Source: Sporosarcina luteola (GTDB lineage: Bacteria > Bacillota > Bacilli > Bacillales_A > Planococcaceae). Taken from it: a stretch of DNA of 64,000 nt. Below the pieces are notes generated by a model. It saw only the letters and a program-made list of their open reading frames with translations, was not told the DNA's origin and made no database searches. The stretch spans positions 96,234 to 160,233 of the forward strand of contig JACHLS010000010.1 in the NCBI GenBank assembly GCA_014204635.1, in the 5' to 3' direction. The translations under genes and the position numbers were made by a program. This document shows, one piece after another, positions 9,866 to 20,879 of the stretch (position 1 is the first letter of the stretch; each line of letters opens with the position of its first letter).

Positions 9866-10787
9866 TCATTTCCGCCTTCACTTTCTCAATGACAGCAGCG
9901 GCCCCTTCTTCTTTCAGTTTGGCAGCTACCGCTTTTCCTACTTCCACAGCACTCTCGCCGCTGATCGACTCTTTAAAAATTTGCTTCGCGTCTGGAGATG
10001 CGATAAATCCAGTTAACTTCACTTCATTGCCATCCAGCTTTGCAAAACCGGCAATCGGCACTTGGCATGAACCATCCATTTCACTTAGGAATGTACGCTC
10101 AGCCTCTACTTCTTTCCACGTCTTATCATCCGTCAGTTTCGATAGCTCTGCAAGCAGCTCTTCATCATCGCTTCGGCATTCAATCGCAAGTGCTCCTTGT
10201 CCGACTGCAGGGATGCAATCCTCAAGTGCCATGTATTCGGTCACAACCTCATCATTCCAGCCCATCCGCTTCAAGCCTGCTGCTGCCAATAGGATCGCAT
10301 CATATTCGCCGTCCTGCATCTTTTTCAGGCGCGTATCTATATTTCCACGAATCCACTTAATCTCGATATCCGGTCGCATTAATAGCAACTGGGAGCTTCG
10401 ACGCAAGCTCGACGTTCCGACAACCGCTCCAGCCGGCAGGTCCATAAACTTGACATGGCCTTTTGAAATATATGCGTCACGCGCATCTTCACGAGGCGGG
10501 ATGCAGCCGATCGTGAGTCCTTCAGGCAGAACTGCCGGCATATCCTTCATACTATGTACCGCAAAATCAATTTCCTTGTTATACAAGGCTTGCTCGATCT
10601 CTTTAACAAACAGTCCTTTTCCGCCAACTTTGGAAAGCATAACGTCAAGGATCTGATCGCCTTTCGTAACAATTTCCTTCACTTCAAATTCAAAGGGCGC
10701 CCCCGCTGCTTTCATCTGTTCAATAAACCAGTTTGTCTGTGTCAATGCAAGCTTGCTTCTTCTGGAACCTACGATGATTTTTCTCAA
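9858..10787 (-). CDS. hemC: Porphobilinogen deaminase (hydroxymethylbilane synthase)
   Basis: Polymerises four porphobilinogens into hydroxymethylbilane on a covalently bound dipyrromethane cofactor. From TTG 10787 the protein has 309 residues and begins [26 protein letters not shown] upstream supports this start, and the 20 extra residues of the longer frame do not fit the family. The cofactor cysteine is C241 in [11 protein letters not shown]; the catalytic Asp lies in AVHSMKDMP. Part of the hem operon, overlapping hemD. Confidence 0.96.
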   Translation of the reverse strand: MRKIIVGSRRSKLALTQTNWFIEQMKAAGAPFEFEVKEIVTKGDQILDVMLSKVGGKGLFVKEIEQALYNKEIDFAVHSMKDMPAVLPEGLTIGCIPPREDARDAYISKGHVKFMDLPAGAVVGTSSLRRSSQLLLMRPDIEIKWIRGNIDTRLKKMQDGEYDAILLAAAGLKRMGWNDEVVTEYMALEDCIPAVGQGALAIECRSDDEELLAELSKLTDDKTWKEVEAERTFLSEMDGSCQVPIAGFAKLDGNEVKLTGFIASPDAKQIFKESISGESAVEVGKAVAAKLKEEGAAAVIEKVKAEMND

Positions 10788-10837
10788 TGAAACACATTCC
10801 TTTCCATAGAAAGCCCAATCCGTCTTTCTGACTGAAG

Positions 10838-11668
10838 CTAAATCCAAAAATGAAATTGTGATAGTTTACTGCCTAAGAAAAAATTGATGATGACGAAAAG
10901 AAAAGCGAAGACGTTCGCCCAAGCAAAATCGTTCGCTGTCAGTTTTCCACTCTTTTGCAAAAATAATACCAAACTATAAAGCAAAATAAGAAAGAATGAT
11001 CCAATGATCTTTACATCCATGAAAGTCCAATGATCTAGTGCCACAATTGCCCATTGCATGCCTAGGATCAAACTGATCAGCAAGAGAGGTATCCCCGTAA
11101 AAATGGCCGCTTTCATCCCTATCGCCGATTGATGCAAAGAAGGAAACCGTGCAAATTGCTTCGTCCATTTCTTCTTTTTCAAAACCTTATAAACTAGCAA
11201 ATATAAAATGGCGAATACAAGAGATATAGCAAATGCTGCATAAGAAAGAATCGCAAATGTCACATGAATGAATAGCAATTCAGAAATGAGCGAATCCCCA
11301 ATCGGTGATTGTTCAATCTGAAATGGCGCAAACGTATAGATCGTCATAAAAATAAAGCCGATAACATTCAGGAAAAACACCGCAAATCCAACCTTATAGA
11401 AGAGATGCAGGATGATGGACAGCGTAATAAGAAGCCACGAGAAAAAATAGATCCCTTCAAACAGGGAAAGGATCGGAAAACGTTTCGTTTCAATCATATG
11501 GTAAATCAAAAAACCGGTTTGTAATACGTATACCAACGAAAGTATCCAAAACGCACTGCGGTGAGCGACCGTATCTTTATTCAAATAATCGATGAAATAA
11601 AATACGAGGCTCACCGCGTACAGGATGACTACAAATTCATGGAACCTAGCCATGGTCATTTCAGCCAT
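10838..11668 (-). CDS. hemX: HemX, cytochrome c assembly-like membrane protein
   Basis: Polytopic membrane protein, 276 residues from ATG 11668, the same length as B. subtilis HemX, which is reported to influence the level of glutamyl-tRNA reductase. About eight hydrophobic helices are visible, with a conserved-looking [16 protein letters not shown] and [15 protein letters not shown] near the C-terminus, resembling CcsA/CcmC-type proteins. The reading frame extends upstream to 11740, but that prefix is polar and atypical, so the internal ATG is preferred; the ribosome site is weak. Second gene of the hem operon. Confidence 0.92.
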   Translation of the reverse strand: MAEMTMARFHEFVVILYAVSLVFYFIDYLNKDTVAHRSAFWILSLVYVLQTGFLIYHMIETKRFPILSLFEGIYFFSWLLITLSIILHLFYKVGFAVFFLNVIGFIFMTIYTFAPFQIEQSPIGDSLISELLFIHVTFAILSYAAFAISLVFAILYLLVYKVLKKKKWTKQFARFPSLHQSAIGMKAAIFTGIPLLLISLILGMQWAIVALDHWTFMDVKIIGSFFLILLYSLVLFLQKSGKLTANDFAWANVFAFLFVIINFFLGSKLSQFHFWI

Positions 11669-11749
11669 GATGCAATCTCTGCCTTTCAAACGATGAAAGA
11701 GCGGACATAATCGAAGGCACCTGAAAACAGGTGTATCCAATTCTTCCGA

Positions 11750-13102
11750 TCAAAATGACAGTTCCGGCGCACCGCCGATTTTTACCGGTTTGGCGCTGTT
11801 GCCAGATACCGTCTCTCCGGCTGGAATTTCGGATTCTTTCTCAGCAATACCGAAAATTTGTTGGAATAGCGCCAGCTTTTCCATCGCATCCGGATCGGTC
11901 GCCAACTCTTTCGCCTGTAGGATCGGTTCTTTTAATAATTGATTGACGATGGATTTTGTATGTTTGTTCAGGAGTTTTTTCTCCCGATCAGTTAAGTTCG
12001 GCATTTTATTTTCAATGCTTGTCATCGCATCTGCTTGAATTTGGAGAGCTTTGTTCCGCAATGTTGAAATGATTGGCACAACACCAAGTGTGGCCACCCA
12101 TTCTTTGAACATGACGATTTCCTGCTCTATCATGATGCCGATTTCGTCAGCAGCACGCTTGCGCTCTGCCAGGTTCGCTTCAACGATCCCCTGCATATCA
12201 TCAATGTCATATAAGAATACACTTGGCAGCTCCCCGATGCGTGGATCCAAGTCACGCGGCACAGCAATGTCGACCATGAACAAAGGTTTCCCTTTACGCA
12301 GCTTCTCCACCATTTGCATGAGTTCCAAGTCGATGACAAAATCTGTAGCGCCTGTTGAGCTGATCAAAATATCAGCTTCCAGCAAAGTGCATTGCAGCTC
12401 CTGCATCGATTTGGCGCTTCCGCCAAATTGTGCGGCCAGGTTTTCCGCCTTGGACAAGGTCCGGTTGACAACAGTCACTTTGCCTACACCGCTGCCATAC
12501 AAGTTTTTAATGGCGAGCTCACCCATTTTGCCTGCTCCCAGGATGACGATATGCTTATCGTGCAATGTACCGAAAATCTTTTTCCCCAGTTCTACGGCAG
12601 CATAAGAAACAGAAACCGCATTTTCACCAATAGCTGTTTCTGAATGAGCTCGTTTCGCAAGGGTAATCGCTTGCTTGAACAATTCATTAAAAATGGTACC
12701 CGTTGTACCAATTTCCTGTGCTAACAAAAAGCTCGAGCGGACTTGGCCCAAAATTTGCGTCTCTCCGAGCACCATCGAATCGATGCCTGCCGCCACTCGC
12801 ATTAAGTGTTCATACGCACCGTCATTTTCGTAAATGAGCAAGTGTGGAGACAACTCATCTATGGAGAGACCGAACCAATCCGCAAGGAACCGTTTAACGT
12901 AGTAACGCCCTGTGTGCAGCTGATCCGCTACAGCGTAAATTTCCGTCCGGTTGCAAGTCGAAATGATAATATTCTCCAATATGCTTTTTTCTTGCTGCAA
13001 TTGTCGCATCGCCTCAGGCAGCTCTGCTTCAACGAAAGAAACCTTCTCCCGTATTTCAACAGGTGCCGTACGGTGATTGACACCAACTACGATTGTATGC
13101 AT
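11750..13102 (-). CDS. hemA: Glutamyl-tRNA reductase
   Basis: NADPH-dependent reduction of glutamyl-tRNA to glutamate-1-semialdehyde, first step of tetrapyrrole synthesis. 450 residues from ATG 13102 ([20 protein letters not shown]). The thioester-forming Cys is C50 in [14 protein letters not shown]; the NADPH domain begins [15 protein letters not shown]; a helical dimerisation domain follows. The upstream in-frame extension to 13165 overlaps the promoter, so it is not used; AAGGA lies close before the ATG. First gene of the hem operon. Confidence 0.97.
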   Translation of the reverse strand: MHTIVVGVNHRTAPVEIREKVSFVEAELPEAMRQLQQEKSILENIIISTCNRTEIYAVADQLHTGRYYVKRFLADWFGLSIDELSPHLLIYENDGAYEHLMRVAAGIDSMVLGETQILGQVRSSFLLAQEIGTTGTIFNELFKQAITLAKRAHSETAIGENAVSVSYAAVELGKKIFGTLHDKHIVILGAGKMGELAIKNLYGSGVGKVTVVNRTLSKAENLAAQFGGSAKSMQELQCTLLEADILISSTGATDFVIDLELMQMVEKLRKGKPLFMVDIAVPRDLDPRIGELPSVFLYDIDDMQGIVEANLAERKRAADEIGIMIEQEIVMFKEWVATLGVVPIISTLRNKALQIQADAMTSIENKMPNLTDREKKLLNKHTKSIVNQLLKEPILQAKELATDPDAMEKLALFQQIFGIAEKESEIPAGETVSGNSAKPVKIGGAPELSF

Positions 13103-13142
13103 TGGGTCCTTCACACCTCTCACGTTCTTATTCACGATTATC

Positions 13143-13151
13143 ATTATAACA
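13143..13151 (-). promoter_or_regulatory. Extended -10 promoter of the hem operon
   Basis: The minus strand has TGTTATAAT at 13151-13143, a TGn-extended perfect -10 box, about 40 bases before hemA. No good -35 is seen at 17 bases, which extended -10 promoters tolerate. Confidence 0.55.
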
Positions 13152-13244
13152 TATTTGAAGGGCAATGACGGTTTTAAATTGTGAACAACCTATGAAATTC
13201 AACGGTTTAACCAATGTTTTTATAATCATTATTAGATAATAAAC

Positions 13245-13278
13245 AAGTCCGGATCAGCTTTCCGATCCGGACTTTTCC
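13245..13278. terminator. Terminator after the lonA-engB unit
   Basis: Perfect 11-base arms AAGTCCGGATC and GATCCGGACTT around an 8-base loop. The plus side has TTTT after it, the minus side TGTTTATT. It separates engB from hemA. Confidence 0.75.
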
Positions 13279-13299
13279 ACCTCTGGAAAAATGAATTTG

Positions 13300-13478
13300 T
13301 TACAAATATGACGCCATTTCACAACTATAGTACAGAATTTGTGAGTTTGAGGTCAGCCAGACTCCGGCGGCTAGAGGCTCGGGGTCATAAGCCAAAACCG
13401 CTGTGTGGCAAAGAGCGCCACTTCGCTGTTTCGTCTTATGCCTGTCGCCTCTGATCAAGCCGCCCTCCGCTTTTGTTA
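13300..13478. repeat. GC-rich intergenic element, likely a dispersed repeat
   Basis: The 180 bases after engB are richer in GC than other spacers and contain blocks such as CCGGCGGCTAGAGGCTCGGG and CAAGCCGCCCTCCGCTTTT. A minus-strand frame here reads GLIRGDRHKTKQRSGALC, which looks like a spurious translation of a repeat rather than a protein. I have an impression of similar intergenic sequence in other Planococcaceae; no second copy was noticed in this window. Confidence 0.4.
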
Positions 13479-14060
13479 TCACATTCTGCTTTCGATTTCT
13501 CTCCAGGCTTCTTCCATGCCGATTCCTTTTTCGGAGGAGAATACGATGAGCGGGTCTTCTGGGCGAAGATTCAAGGAGTCTTTGATGACTTTTTTATGCT
13601 TCATCCATTTGCCCTTTGGAATTTTATCCGCCTTTGTCGCGATGACGATGGCCGGGAGATTGTAGTGTACGATAAAGTCGTACATGAGCCGGTCATCTTC
13701 AGAAGGGGCATGTCGTAAATCAACGATTTGGATGACGGCACGAAGTTGTTCGCGGCCCGTCAAGTAGCGTTCGATCATTTTACCCCATGCTTCCCGTTCG
13801 GACTTGGACACTTTGGCATAGCCATATCCCGGTACGTCGACAAAGAACAATTGTTCTTCAATTTTGTAAAAGTTCAGCGTTTGTGTTTTGCCCGGTTTGG
13901 ATGACGTGCGGGCCAAACTCTTCCGTCCAATCATTTTATTGATAAAGGAAGACTTGCCTACATTTGAACGGCCAGCTAATGCAAATTCTGGATATCCATC
14001 ATCGGGATATTGTTCTGGCTTGACAGCACTCATTATCATTTCCACGTTATTGACTTTCAT
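13479..14060 (-). CDS. engB: Ribosome biogenesis GTP-binding protein EngB/YsxC
   Basis: Essential GTPase assisting late 50S subunit assembly. 193 residues. G1 motif [14 protein letters not shown] (about 31-44), switch region [15 protein letters not shown]3 DVPGYG, G4 TKADK and G5-like VFSSEKG are all in order. Start overlaps the lonA stop by four bases (ATGA), as in Bacillus, suggesting one transcript. Confidence 0.97.
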   Translation of the reverse strand: MKVNNVEMIMSAVKPEQYPDDGYPEFALAGRSNVGKSSFINKMIGRKSLARTSSKPGKTQTLNFYKIEEQLFFVDVPGYGYAKVSKSEREAWGKMIERYLTGREQLRAVIQIVDLRHAPSEDDRLMYDFIVHYNLPAIVIATKADKIPKGKWMKHKKVIKDSLNLRPEDPLIVFSSEKGIGMEEAWREIESRM

Positions 14061-16375
14061 TGCGGTTTTGCCTCCAATGCGATGTCGAGTACTTCTTCCG
14101 CATCCGAAACGAGCTTGAATGTCAATTCTTTTCGCACACTTTCAGGAATATCTTCTATATCGCGTTCATTATCCATCGGTAATATGATGGTTGTCAACCC
14201 GGCGCGATGCGCACCTAACGTCTTCTCTTTGACACCGCCGATTGGTAGAACACGGCCGCGCAGTGTAATTTCGCCTGTCATACCGACTTCCCGCCGGATC
14301 GGCCGTTTTGTCAAGGCAGATACTAACGCAGTTGCGATGGCGATACCAGCTGAAGGGCCGTCCTTCGGCACAGCTCCTTCCGGAACATGAATATGGATAT
14401 CTTTGTTTTCATGGAAATCATCTTCAATGTTAAAGTCTTCAGCTTTGGAGCGGACATATGACATGGCGGTCTGTGCTGATTCCTTCATAACATCACCTAG
14501 CTTGCCCGTCAGTAGTAATCTTCCTTTTCCGGGTGATAATGAAACCTCGATTTGCAGTGTATCACCGCCTACTGTCGTGTAAGCCAGGCCGGTGGCGACT
14601 CCTACTTGATTGACTTCCTCTGCTTTCCCATGCTTGAATTTCTTTTTTCCGAGAAGAAGCTGTACAGTCTTCGGATTTACTGTAATTGTTTTTCGCTCTC
14701 CCGTAACGATCAGCTTTGCCGCTTTCCGGCAAATCCGAGCAATTTCGCGCTCTAAATTACGTACTCCGGCTTCCCGTGTGTAATGTCTGACGATATCCAA
14801 AATCGCCTCATCCGAAAACCGTACTTGGGATTTTGTAAGACCATGTTCTTTCAATTGCTTAGGAATCAAATGGTTCTTTGCAATTGCCCGCTTTTCAATT
14901 TCTGTATAGCCGGCAATCGAAATAATTTCCATCCGATCACGCAATGGCCCAGGAATCGAGCTGAGATCATTGGATGTGGCAATGAACAACACATTCGATA
15001 AATCATATGGTTCCTCGATATAATGATCACTGAATGTACTATTTTGTTCAGGATCCAATACTTCCAGCATGGCGGAAGAAGGATCTCCACGGAAATCATT
15101 TGACATTTTATCGATTTCATCTAAGAGGAAAACAGGATTTATTGTTCCGGCCTTCTTCATTCCTTGAATGATGCGTCCCGGCATGGCCCCGACATATGTA
15201 CGTCGATGGCCTCTAATTTCGGATTCATCCCGGACGCCGCCTAGAGAAATACGGACGAACTTCCTTCCCAGCGACTCTGCAATAGAGCGGGCCAGAGAGG
15301 TTTTTCCGACACCCGGAGGCCCATCGAGACAGAGGATCGGTCCTCGAAGGGATTTCGTCATTTGACGGACCGCCAAGTACTCCAAAATACGTTCCTTCAC
15401 TTTTTCCAAACCCTCATGATCCCTATTCAAAATTTCTTCCGATCGGGATATATCGAGCTGGTCCTTTGAAGCATTCGACCATGGCAAAGATACAAGCCAT
15501 TCAATATAATTACGGATCACACCGCTTTCGGCAGCGGCAGAAGGCAGCTTTTCATAGCGATCCAGTTCTCGCAAAGCGGCTTCTTTGGCGCCTTCCGGCA
15601 TAGCTGCTCCGTCAATCCGTTCTTTCAGTTCTGCGACCTCAAGCCCTTTCCCGTCTTTATCTCCTAATTCGGTTTGAATGGCTTTCATCTGTTCACGCAA
15701 ATAAAACTCTTTTTGCGTGCGTTCCATCGCTTCCCTGACTCGCTCGGTGATCTTCTTCTCCAAGTTCATGACTTCTTGTTCGTTATGAAGCTTGCTGATC
15801 ATCCATTCCAGCCGCTCTTTCACGTCCAGCATCTCCAAAATTTCCTGTTTTGCCGCAATATTGATTGGCATATGAGAAGCAAGCGTGTCAGCCAATCGGC
15901 CAGGTTCCTCAATCTGTTCAAACGTAGCAAGCGTTTCTTTCGATACGCGCTTCGATATTTTGGCAAACTTCTTAAAATAAGAAAGAAGCGTCCGCATCAA
16001 GGCTTCGCTTTCCGCATCTTTCACCTGTAGATCTGGAATACTTTCCACATCCACAACTGGATATAAATCCGCTTCTCGATAGTCCGACCAAACTGCCCGT
16101 TCCATTCCTTCGATCAATACCCGATGCGTTCCGTTCGGAAGCTGTGTCAACGATTTTACGGTTGCTAATGTGCCGATTTGGTAAATGTCTTCTGGTTCTG
16201 GATTTTCCAAAGTGATATCGCGCTGTGTCACTAGGAAAATTAGATTGTCTTGGGCTATAGCATGTTCGATCGCAAAAACGGAGCGCTCTCTCCCGACGTC
16301 AATATGTAAAATCATCGACGGGTACACCAGCATCCCGCGAAGTGGCAATAAAGGTATGTTCGTTTTTAACGCCAT
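14057..16375 (-). CDS. lonA: ATP-dependent protease La (Lon)
   Basis: AAA+ serine protease degrading misfolded and regulatory proteins in the cytoplasm. 772 residues, full length. Substrate-binding N domain (1-200), coiled coil (about 200-300), Walker [14 protein letters not shown] (about 355), Walker [12 protein letters not shown], and a C-terminal protease domain with the catalytic Ser in [16 protein letters not shown] and Lys in [23 protein letters not shown] precedes ATG 16375. In B. subtilis lonB lies between clpX and lonA; only about 120 bases without a gene are found here. No clear heat-shock operator seen. Confidence 0.98.
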   Translation of the reverse strand: MALKTNIPLLPLRGMLVYPSMILHIDVGRERSVFAIEHAIAQDNLIFLVTQRDITLENPEPEDIYQIGTLATVKSLTQLPNGTHRVLIEGMERAVWSDYREADLYPVVDVESIPDLQVKDAESEALMRTLLSYFKKFAKISKRVSKETLATFEQIEEPGRLADTLASHMPINIAAKQEILEMLDVKERLEWMISKLHNEQEVMNLEKKITERVREAMERTQKEFYLREQMKAIQTELGDKDGKGLEVAELKERIDGAAMPEGAKEAALRELDRYEKLPSAAAESGVIRNYIEWLVSLPWSNASKDQLDISRSEEILNRDHEGLEKVKERILEYLAVRQMTKSLRGPILCLDGPPGVGKTSLARSIAESLGRKFVRISLGGVRDESEIRGHRRTYVGAMPGRIIQGMKKAGTINPVFLLDEIDKMSNDFRGDPSSAMLEVLDPEQNSTFSDHYIEEPYDLSNVLFIATSNDLSSIPGPLRDRMEIISIAGYTEIEKRAIAKNHLIPKQLKEHGLTKSQVRFSDEAILDIVRHYTREAGVRNLEREIARICRKAAKLIVTGERKTITVNPKTVQLLLGKKKFKHGKAEEVNQVGVATGLAYTTVGGDTLQIEVSLSPGKGRLLLTGKLGDVMKESAQTAMSYVRSKAEDFNIEDDFHENKDIHIHVPEGAVPKDGPSAGIAIATALVSALTKRPIRREVGMTGEITLRGRVLPIGGVKEKTLGAHRAGLTTIILPMDNERDIEDIPESVRKELTFKLVSDAEEVLDIALEAKPQ

Positions 16376-16495
16376 ACGGAAGTCACCTCCATAAGTTATG
16401 TATGTCCAACTTCATTCAATCCTATAAGGTGGAAAAAGCCGACAACCGACGAGCGAGTGATTCGCATCTTCGGAGTCAGCTATTTCCTCCATAAA

Positions 16496-17764
16496 TCAAG
16501 CCGTGTTCTTCTCTTGATCTAAATCCAGTTGTGATCCGTCTGCACGGTATAAAATCGGATTGGATTTACCAAGGACCGCGTCTTTTGTAATGATGCACTC
16601 CGTCACTTCTTCAAGGGATGGGAGTTCATACATAATATCCAACATTATATTTTCAATAATGGATCGCAATCCCCGAGCCCCTGTCTTCCGTTCGATCGCT
16701 TCCTTCGCAATTTCAATCAACGCGTCATCTTCGAAACGAAGCTGCACTCCGTCCATTTCGACCATCTTTTGATATTGCTTCACGATAGCATTTTTAGGTA
16801 CAGTAAGAATTTGATACAGCGTGTCTTCATTTAACGGTTCCAATGTCGCCACCACTGGAAGACGTCCTATGAATTCCGGAATGAGGCCGAACTTCTGAAG
16901 ATCTTCAGGAATCAATTGAGAAAGTACAGTGCCTTCCTTCTTCTCTTCCTTCTCCTCATTTGATCCAAATCCGATAACCTTTCGTCCGGTCCGGCGTTTG
17001 ATGATGTCTTCAATTCCATCGAATGCTCCACCAACAATAAATAAAATGTTGGTTGTATCGATTTGGAGGAACTCTTGGTGAGGGTGTTTCCGGCCGCCTT
17101 GTGGCGGAACGCTGGCAACCGTGCCTTCCAAAATTTTAAGTAATGCCTGTTGAACACCTTCGCCTGAAACATCACGAGTGATGGATGCATTTTCCGCTTT
17201 TCTTGCCACTTTGTCGATCTCATCAATATAGATGATCCCTTTTTCTGCACGCTCAATATCAAAATCGGCAGCTTGAATTAGTTTCAAGAGGATATTCTCG
17301 ACATCCTCCCCTACATATCCCGCTTCCGTTAAAGATGTTGCATCCGCAATAGCGAACGGCACATTCAAAATACGGGCCAATGTTTGGGCAAGCAACGTCT
17401 TCCCGCTCCCTGTCGGTCCGATTAGAACGATATTCGACTTGGAAATTTCCACATCGTCGATCTTGCTGTTGGAGTTCACACGCTTATAATGGTTGTAAAC
17501 TGCAACCGCCAATGATTTCTTGGCACGATCCTGGCCAATGATATATTCATCAAGGATGCTTTGGATCTCGCGTGGCTTCGGAACGTCTTTCATTTCGAAG
17601 TCCTCGTCCAGACCCACTTCCTCTTCTACGATTTCCGCACACAATTCCACACATTCATCACAAATATAAACACCTTGACCGGCTACGAGCTTCCGCACCT
17701 GATCCTGGGTTTTCCCACAAAAAGAACAGCTTAAATTATCTTTTTCATCATTAAATTTGAACAT
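16496..17764 (-). CDS. clpX: ATP-dependent Clp protease ATP-binding subunit ClpX
   Basis: AAA+ unfoldase that feeds substrates to ClpP. 422 residues from ATG 17764 ([20 protein letters not shown]); GGGGTG lies six bases upstream, better placed than for the adjacent ATG at 17767. Zinc-binding domain with CSFC and CDEC, Walker [13 protein letters not shown], pore loop GYVGEDV, Walker [10 protein letters not shown], ClpP-contacting IGF loop in RKVIGFGS, and sensor-2 GARGLRS. It lies between tig and lonA as in Bacillus, with its own promoter. Confidence 0.98.
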   Translation of the reverse strand: MFKFNDEKDNLSCSFCGKTQDQVRKLVAGQGVYICDECVELCAEIVEEEVGLDEDFEMKDVPKPREIQSILDEYIIGQDRAKKSLAVAVYNHYKRVNSNSKIDDVEISKSNIVLIGPTGSGKTLLAQTLARILNVPFAIADATSLTEAGYVGEDVENILLKLIQAADFDIERAEKGIIYIDEIDKVARKAENASITRDVSGEGVQQALLKILEGTVASVPPQGGRKHPHQEFLQIDTTNILFIVGGAFDGIEDIIKRRTGRKVIGFGSNEEKEEKKEGTVLSQLIPEDLQKFGLIPEFIGRLPVVATLEPLNEDTLYQILTVPKNAIVKQYQKMVEMDGVQLRFEDDALIEIAKEAIERKTGARGLRSIIENIMLDIMYELPSLEEVTECIITKDAVLGKSNPILYRADGSQLDLDQEKNTA

Positions 17765-17788
17765 CATGCTCACCCCTATCAAGTGACA

Positions 17789-17817
17789 ATCTTACAAGAT
17801 TCCCCCGTATTTATCAA
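17789..17817 (-). promoter_or_regulatory. Promoter of clpX
   Basis: TTGATA (17817-17812) and TAAGAT (17794-17789) with a 17-base spacer on the minus strand, 25 bases before the clpX start. Confidence 0.6.
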
Positions 17818-17854
17818 CTAATTAGAATTACGCCCGCAACAGTCTGATCCTATG

Positions 17855-17886
17855 AAAAACAAGGTACGGACTTCCGTACCTTGTTA
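17855..17886. terminator. Terminator between tig and clpX
   Basis: Arms AACAAGGTACGGA (17858-17870) and TCCGTACCTTGTT (17873-17885) separated by only two bases; the minus side continues TTTTTCATAG. Confidence 0.85.
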
Positions 17887-17908
17887 TATTCAGCTAAACA
17901 TTCGGTTA

Positions 17909-19195
17909 TTATTCAGTGATGTTTGCATTGTCGACAAGAAGCTCAACCGTTTTATTGAAACGAAGGTCGTTTTCAAGAACGTCTGTGCCGCCAAGTGTCT
18001 TTTTAATTTGGTCGATTTCCATGCCAAATTGCTCTGACATTTTTTCAAGCTCTGCATTGATCTCTTCTTCTGTCACTTCCACGTTTTCCGCTTTCGCGAT
18101 CGCTTCCAGTGTCAAAGAAACTCGTACGCGGCTTAGTGCATCATCCTTCATTTGGGAACGCAATGCAGCCTCGTCTTGGCCCGAAAACTGATAGTACAAG
18201 TCAAGGTTCATGCCTTGCGTTTGCAAGCGGCGGCCAAAGTCTTCTACCATACGGTCGATTTCGGACTCGATCATGACTTCCGGAATCTCAACTTCAGCAT
18301 TTCTCGCTGCCGCTTCCACTAAATCATCGCGAAGAGCTGTTTCAGCTGCGCCTTTTTTCTCTTCAGCAGTTTTTTCTTTCAATTTAGTACGTAATTCATC
18401 AAGTGTTGAAACCTCTTCGTCGATTTCTTTCGCAAGCTCATCGTCCAAAGAAGGAATTTCTTTTGTTTTAATTTCGTTCACTTTCACTTTGAATACAGCC
18501 GGCTGGCCTGCCAATTCAGCTGCATGGTATTCTTCCGGGAATGTCAATTCGACATCTTTTTCTTCACCGAGTTTCATGCCAACCATTTGCTCTTCAAAGC
18601 CAGGAATGAATGAACCAGAACCAATTTCAAGATCGTACCCTTCTGCTTTGCCGCCCTCAAACGGTTCTCCGCCTGTAAATCCTTCGAAGTCAAGGTTGAC
18701 TGTGTCACCGTTTTCAATGGTTCCTTCTTCTTTCACAACCATTTCAGCAAACGCTTGTTGACGATCTTTTAATTGTTCTTCAACTTCTTCATCTGTAACT
18801 TCAGTTTCTTGGCGCTTCACTTCAAGGCCTTTGTACTCACCAAGCTTCACTTCAGGTTTCAGTTGAATGTGCGCTTTATAAATAAGTGTTTCGCCTTTTC
18901 CGATTTGCTCAACGTCGATTTCCGGCTGAGCAATCGGTTCTACGTCTGCTTCATCCAATGCGTTTGAATATGTTTCAGGTAGAACGAAATCAAGAGCATC
19001 ATTATATAGAGATTCTACTCCATACATTTTTTCAAACATTTTGCGCGGCATTTTTCCTTTACGGAAACCAGGCGCTTGCACTTTTTTCACGACTTTGGCA
19101 AATGCTTTATCTAGAGCCGCATCAAATTGCTCCGCAGAAACTTCAACTGTTAACGTACCTTTATTACCTTCTTGTTTTTCCCATTTAACAGACAT
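17909..19195 (-). CDS. tig: Trigger factor, ribosome-associated chaperone
   Basis: Binds nascent chains at the ribosome exit. 428 residues. The N-terminal ribosome-binding signature is seen as [18 protein letters not shown] (about 43-60), the FKBP-type prolyl isomerase domain as [20 protein letters not shown] (about 162-181), and the C-terminal helical arms are rich in Glu and Lys. GGAGG precedes ATG 19195. Own promoter upstream and terminator downstream. Confidence 0.97.
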   Translation of the reverse strand: MSVKWEKQEGNKGTLTVEVSAEQFDAALDKAFAKVVKKVQAPGFRKGKMPRKMFEKMYGVESLYNDALDFVLPETYSNALDEADVEPIAQPEIDVEQIGKGETLIYKAHIQLKPEVKLGEYKGLEVKRQETEVTDEEVEEQLKDRQQAFAEMVVKEEGTIENGDTVNLDFEGFTGGEPFEGGKAEGYDLEIGSGSFIPGFEEQMVGMKLGEEKDVELTFPEEYHAAELAGQPAVFKVKVNEIKTKEIPSLDDELAKEIDEEVSTLDELRTKLKEKTAEEKKGAAETALRDDLVEAAARNAEVEIPEVMIESEIDRMVEDFGRRLQTQGMNLDLYYQFSGQDEAALRSQMKDDALSRVRVSLTLEAIAKAENVEVTEEEINAELEKMSEQFGMEIDQIKKTLGGTDVLENDLRFNKTVELLVDNANITE

Positions 19196-19264
19196 TAAAA
19201 ATACCTCCGAATCATTATGAACAAATATATTCCATCACGTATATACGTCATTTACAACCATTAC

Positions 19265-19292
19265 AGTATATCATAGTCTTCCTATCTTTCAA
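19265..19292 (-). promoter_or_regulatory. Promoter of tig
   Basis: TTGAAA (19292-19287), 16-base spacer and TATACT (19270-19265) with an upstream TG. The leader holds the 12-base perfect palindrome ACGTATATACGT (19238-19249). Confidence 0.65.
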
Positions 19293-19322
19293 CAGATTTA
19301 ATACAATGGACGTTCCCCCGAT

Positions 19323-20294
19323 TCAGCGATCCAAATCCATATCTACATATCGGATAAAGTCGATTAGTTCATCGTCCGGGAGCTGTTGCCCTGTCATCAG
19401 GCTCTCTATGTATATTTTGTACGCATCCATCACTTCGTCCGGCGTATAGTTCCCCCAACTGAAAGGATAGGAGACAATCCCATATTTCCTTATGATCGAC
19501 TTGACCATCTCTAGTTTGGATGGGTCTTTCTCTAATGTCTGTTCAGCAAGCTGTAAGACATCCCCTGTCAGCTCGTCTTCATTCGGCAATGGCAGCTGAG
19601 CCGGAATCACTTTCATTTCCATGCCGAACTTCCGAATTCCCACTTCTTTTTCATACTTAGCCTGCTTCAATAATATTAATGAGAAGGTTTTTACAACCGG
19701 CGAAACATCATCCGACCTGATAATTCGGGTTAAAACGGGAAGCATGGCGTCCAACTCACTATTTTCTAAAGAAGCCAGCATCGCCTGCTGCATATCCGTT
19801 CCGATCGTCATGAATTCCTCAAAGGAGAAACGTTCAGCGGCTGAATTTCCTTCCTGGTTCCCATACCGCTCCGAAAGACGTTCATTCAATTCACGCAAGT
19901 AGTTGAACTTTTTGATCATTTGTTCCGGTATGATCTGCTCTTCAAAAAGGGTTTCAATCGTTTCTCTCACTTCGTCGTAATGCTGCAGCTGAATACTGAT
20001 CGCCAAGTATAATTCCATCGCCGCAATATAATCTGCTGTTCCGCTATAGAGGAGTCGCGCTGCAAACTCCTTAGCGCGTGAGAAATCCTTTGTCTCATAG
20101 AGCGCGATTGCATATGGGCCAAGAAACTCTACGCTCTCGGGATTGTAACGAATCGCTTGATCAAAAGCCTCCACCGCTTTTTCAAATTGCTCTAGCTCCA
20201 CTGCCTGTCTCCCGTCTTCTACCAACTTTTCATAAGCGCCTGGAAAGACAATGACATTGTCTTTCTTCAGAAGCCTTCCATATTTACGCCGCAA
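19323..20294 (-). CDS. ysoA: YsoA-like tetratricopeptide-repeat protein
   Basis: Soluble helical protein of 323 residues beginning MRRKYGRLLKKDNVIVFPG from TTG 20294, which follows AAGAAGG by seven bases; the longer frame to 20345 lacks a ribosome site and covers likely promoter sequence. TPR-like units lie at about residues 22-55 (GRQAVELEQFEKAVEAFDQAI) and 56-90. Location directly upstream of tig equals that of B. subtilis ysoA. Molecular role unknown; TPRs suggest protein binding. Confidence 0.78.
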   Translation of the reverse strand: MRRKYGRLLKKDNVIVFPGAYEKLVEDGRQAVELEQFEKAVEAFDQAIRYNPESVEFLGPYAIALYETKDFSRAKEFAARLLYSGTADYIAAMELYLAISIQLQHYDEVRETIETLFEEQIIPEQMIKKFNYLRELNERLSERYGNQEGNSAAERFSFEEFMTIGTDMQQAMLASLENSELDAMLPVLTRIIRSDDVSPVVKTFSLILLKQAKYEKEVGIRKFGMEMKVIPAQLPLPNEDELTGDVLQLAEQTLEKDPSKLEMVKSIIRKYGIVSYPFSWGNYTPDEVMDAYKIYIESLMTGQQLPDDELIDFIRYVDMDLDR

Positions 20295-20498
20295 TCGCAC
20301 ACCTTCTTTCTCTCTTCCTTCACTATACCATATAGTATTTTCCATTTAAATTTGTATTATAACTGTTCACATTATCCATTTGCTTTTACAGCCGCTTACC
20401 TTCAATTTCCATTACAAGAAATTAGATTTTCGTGTTACAATAATATCATAAATTTAAGACAAACTGCCCAAGCGGGAGTTGAGAAGGTTGGTATCTAA

Positions 20499-20726
20499 AT
20501 GACCCATTTACGACTCGTTGTGAACAATGAAAAAACTAGCGTCAAACCCGTCTATTCACCAATTTACTTCTCAAAAGATCGACCCCTTCTCGTTAAGACG
20601 GAACTGCTCGAACGAATCACTGAATACATAGAACCCCAATATCTAGATCTATATATTAGCGCAGCCATGGAATGTTTCGCTGATGTCTTAGAGTTAGAAG
20701 CTAAGTACAATACTTCAAACAGCTGA
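20499..20726 (+). CDS. Small conserved-looking protein, unknown
   Basis: 75 residues, no recognised family. Starts MTHLRLVVNNEKTSV; middle PVYSPIYFSKDRPLLVKTELLERITEYIEPQYLDLYIS is predicted mixed strand and helix. GAGAAGG lies about eleven bases before ATG 20499. A strong terminator 28 bases downstream makes it an independent unit and supports it being real. Confidence 0.6.
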   Translation: MTHLRLVVNNEKTSVKPVYSPIYFSKDRPLLVKTELLERITEYIEPQYLDLYISAAMECFADVLELEAKYNTSNS

Positions 20727-20753
20727 ATGCATTTTTTACATACAAATTGTTCT

Positions 20754-20789
20754 GACAACCTTGCTTATTCTGCAAGGTTGTTTTATTTT
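20754..20789 (+). terminator. Rho-independent terminator
   Basis: GACAACCTTGC (20754-20764), loop, GCAAGGTTG (20772-20780) then TTTTATTTT. It follows the 75-residue gene. Confidence 0.88.
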
Positions 20790-20879
20790 CTATCCCCCTC
20801 AGTGCCGCTCCTTATGCATTTGAAATTAGGTATGAATGGCAATTGGAATGCATAGAATAGGCCGACTGAATTTGAAGGA

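Noticed and set aside
13300..13482. 60-codon minus frame after engB
   Set aside because: Composition and position suggest translation of an intergenic repeat, not a protein.
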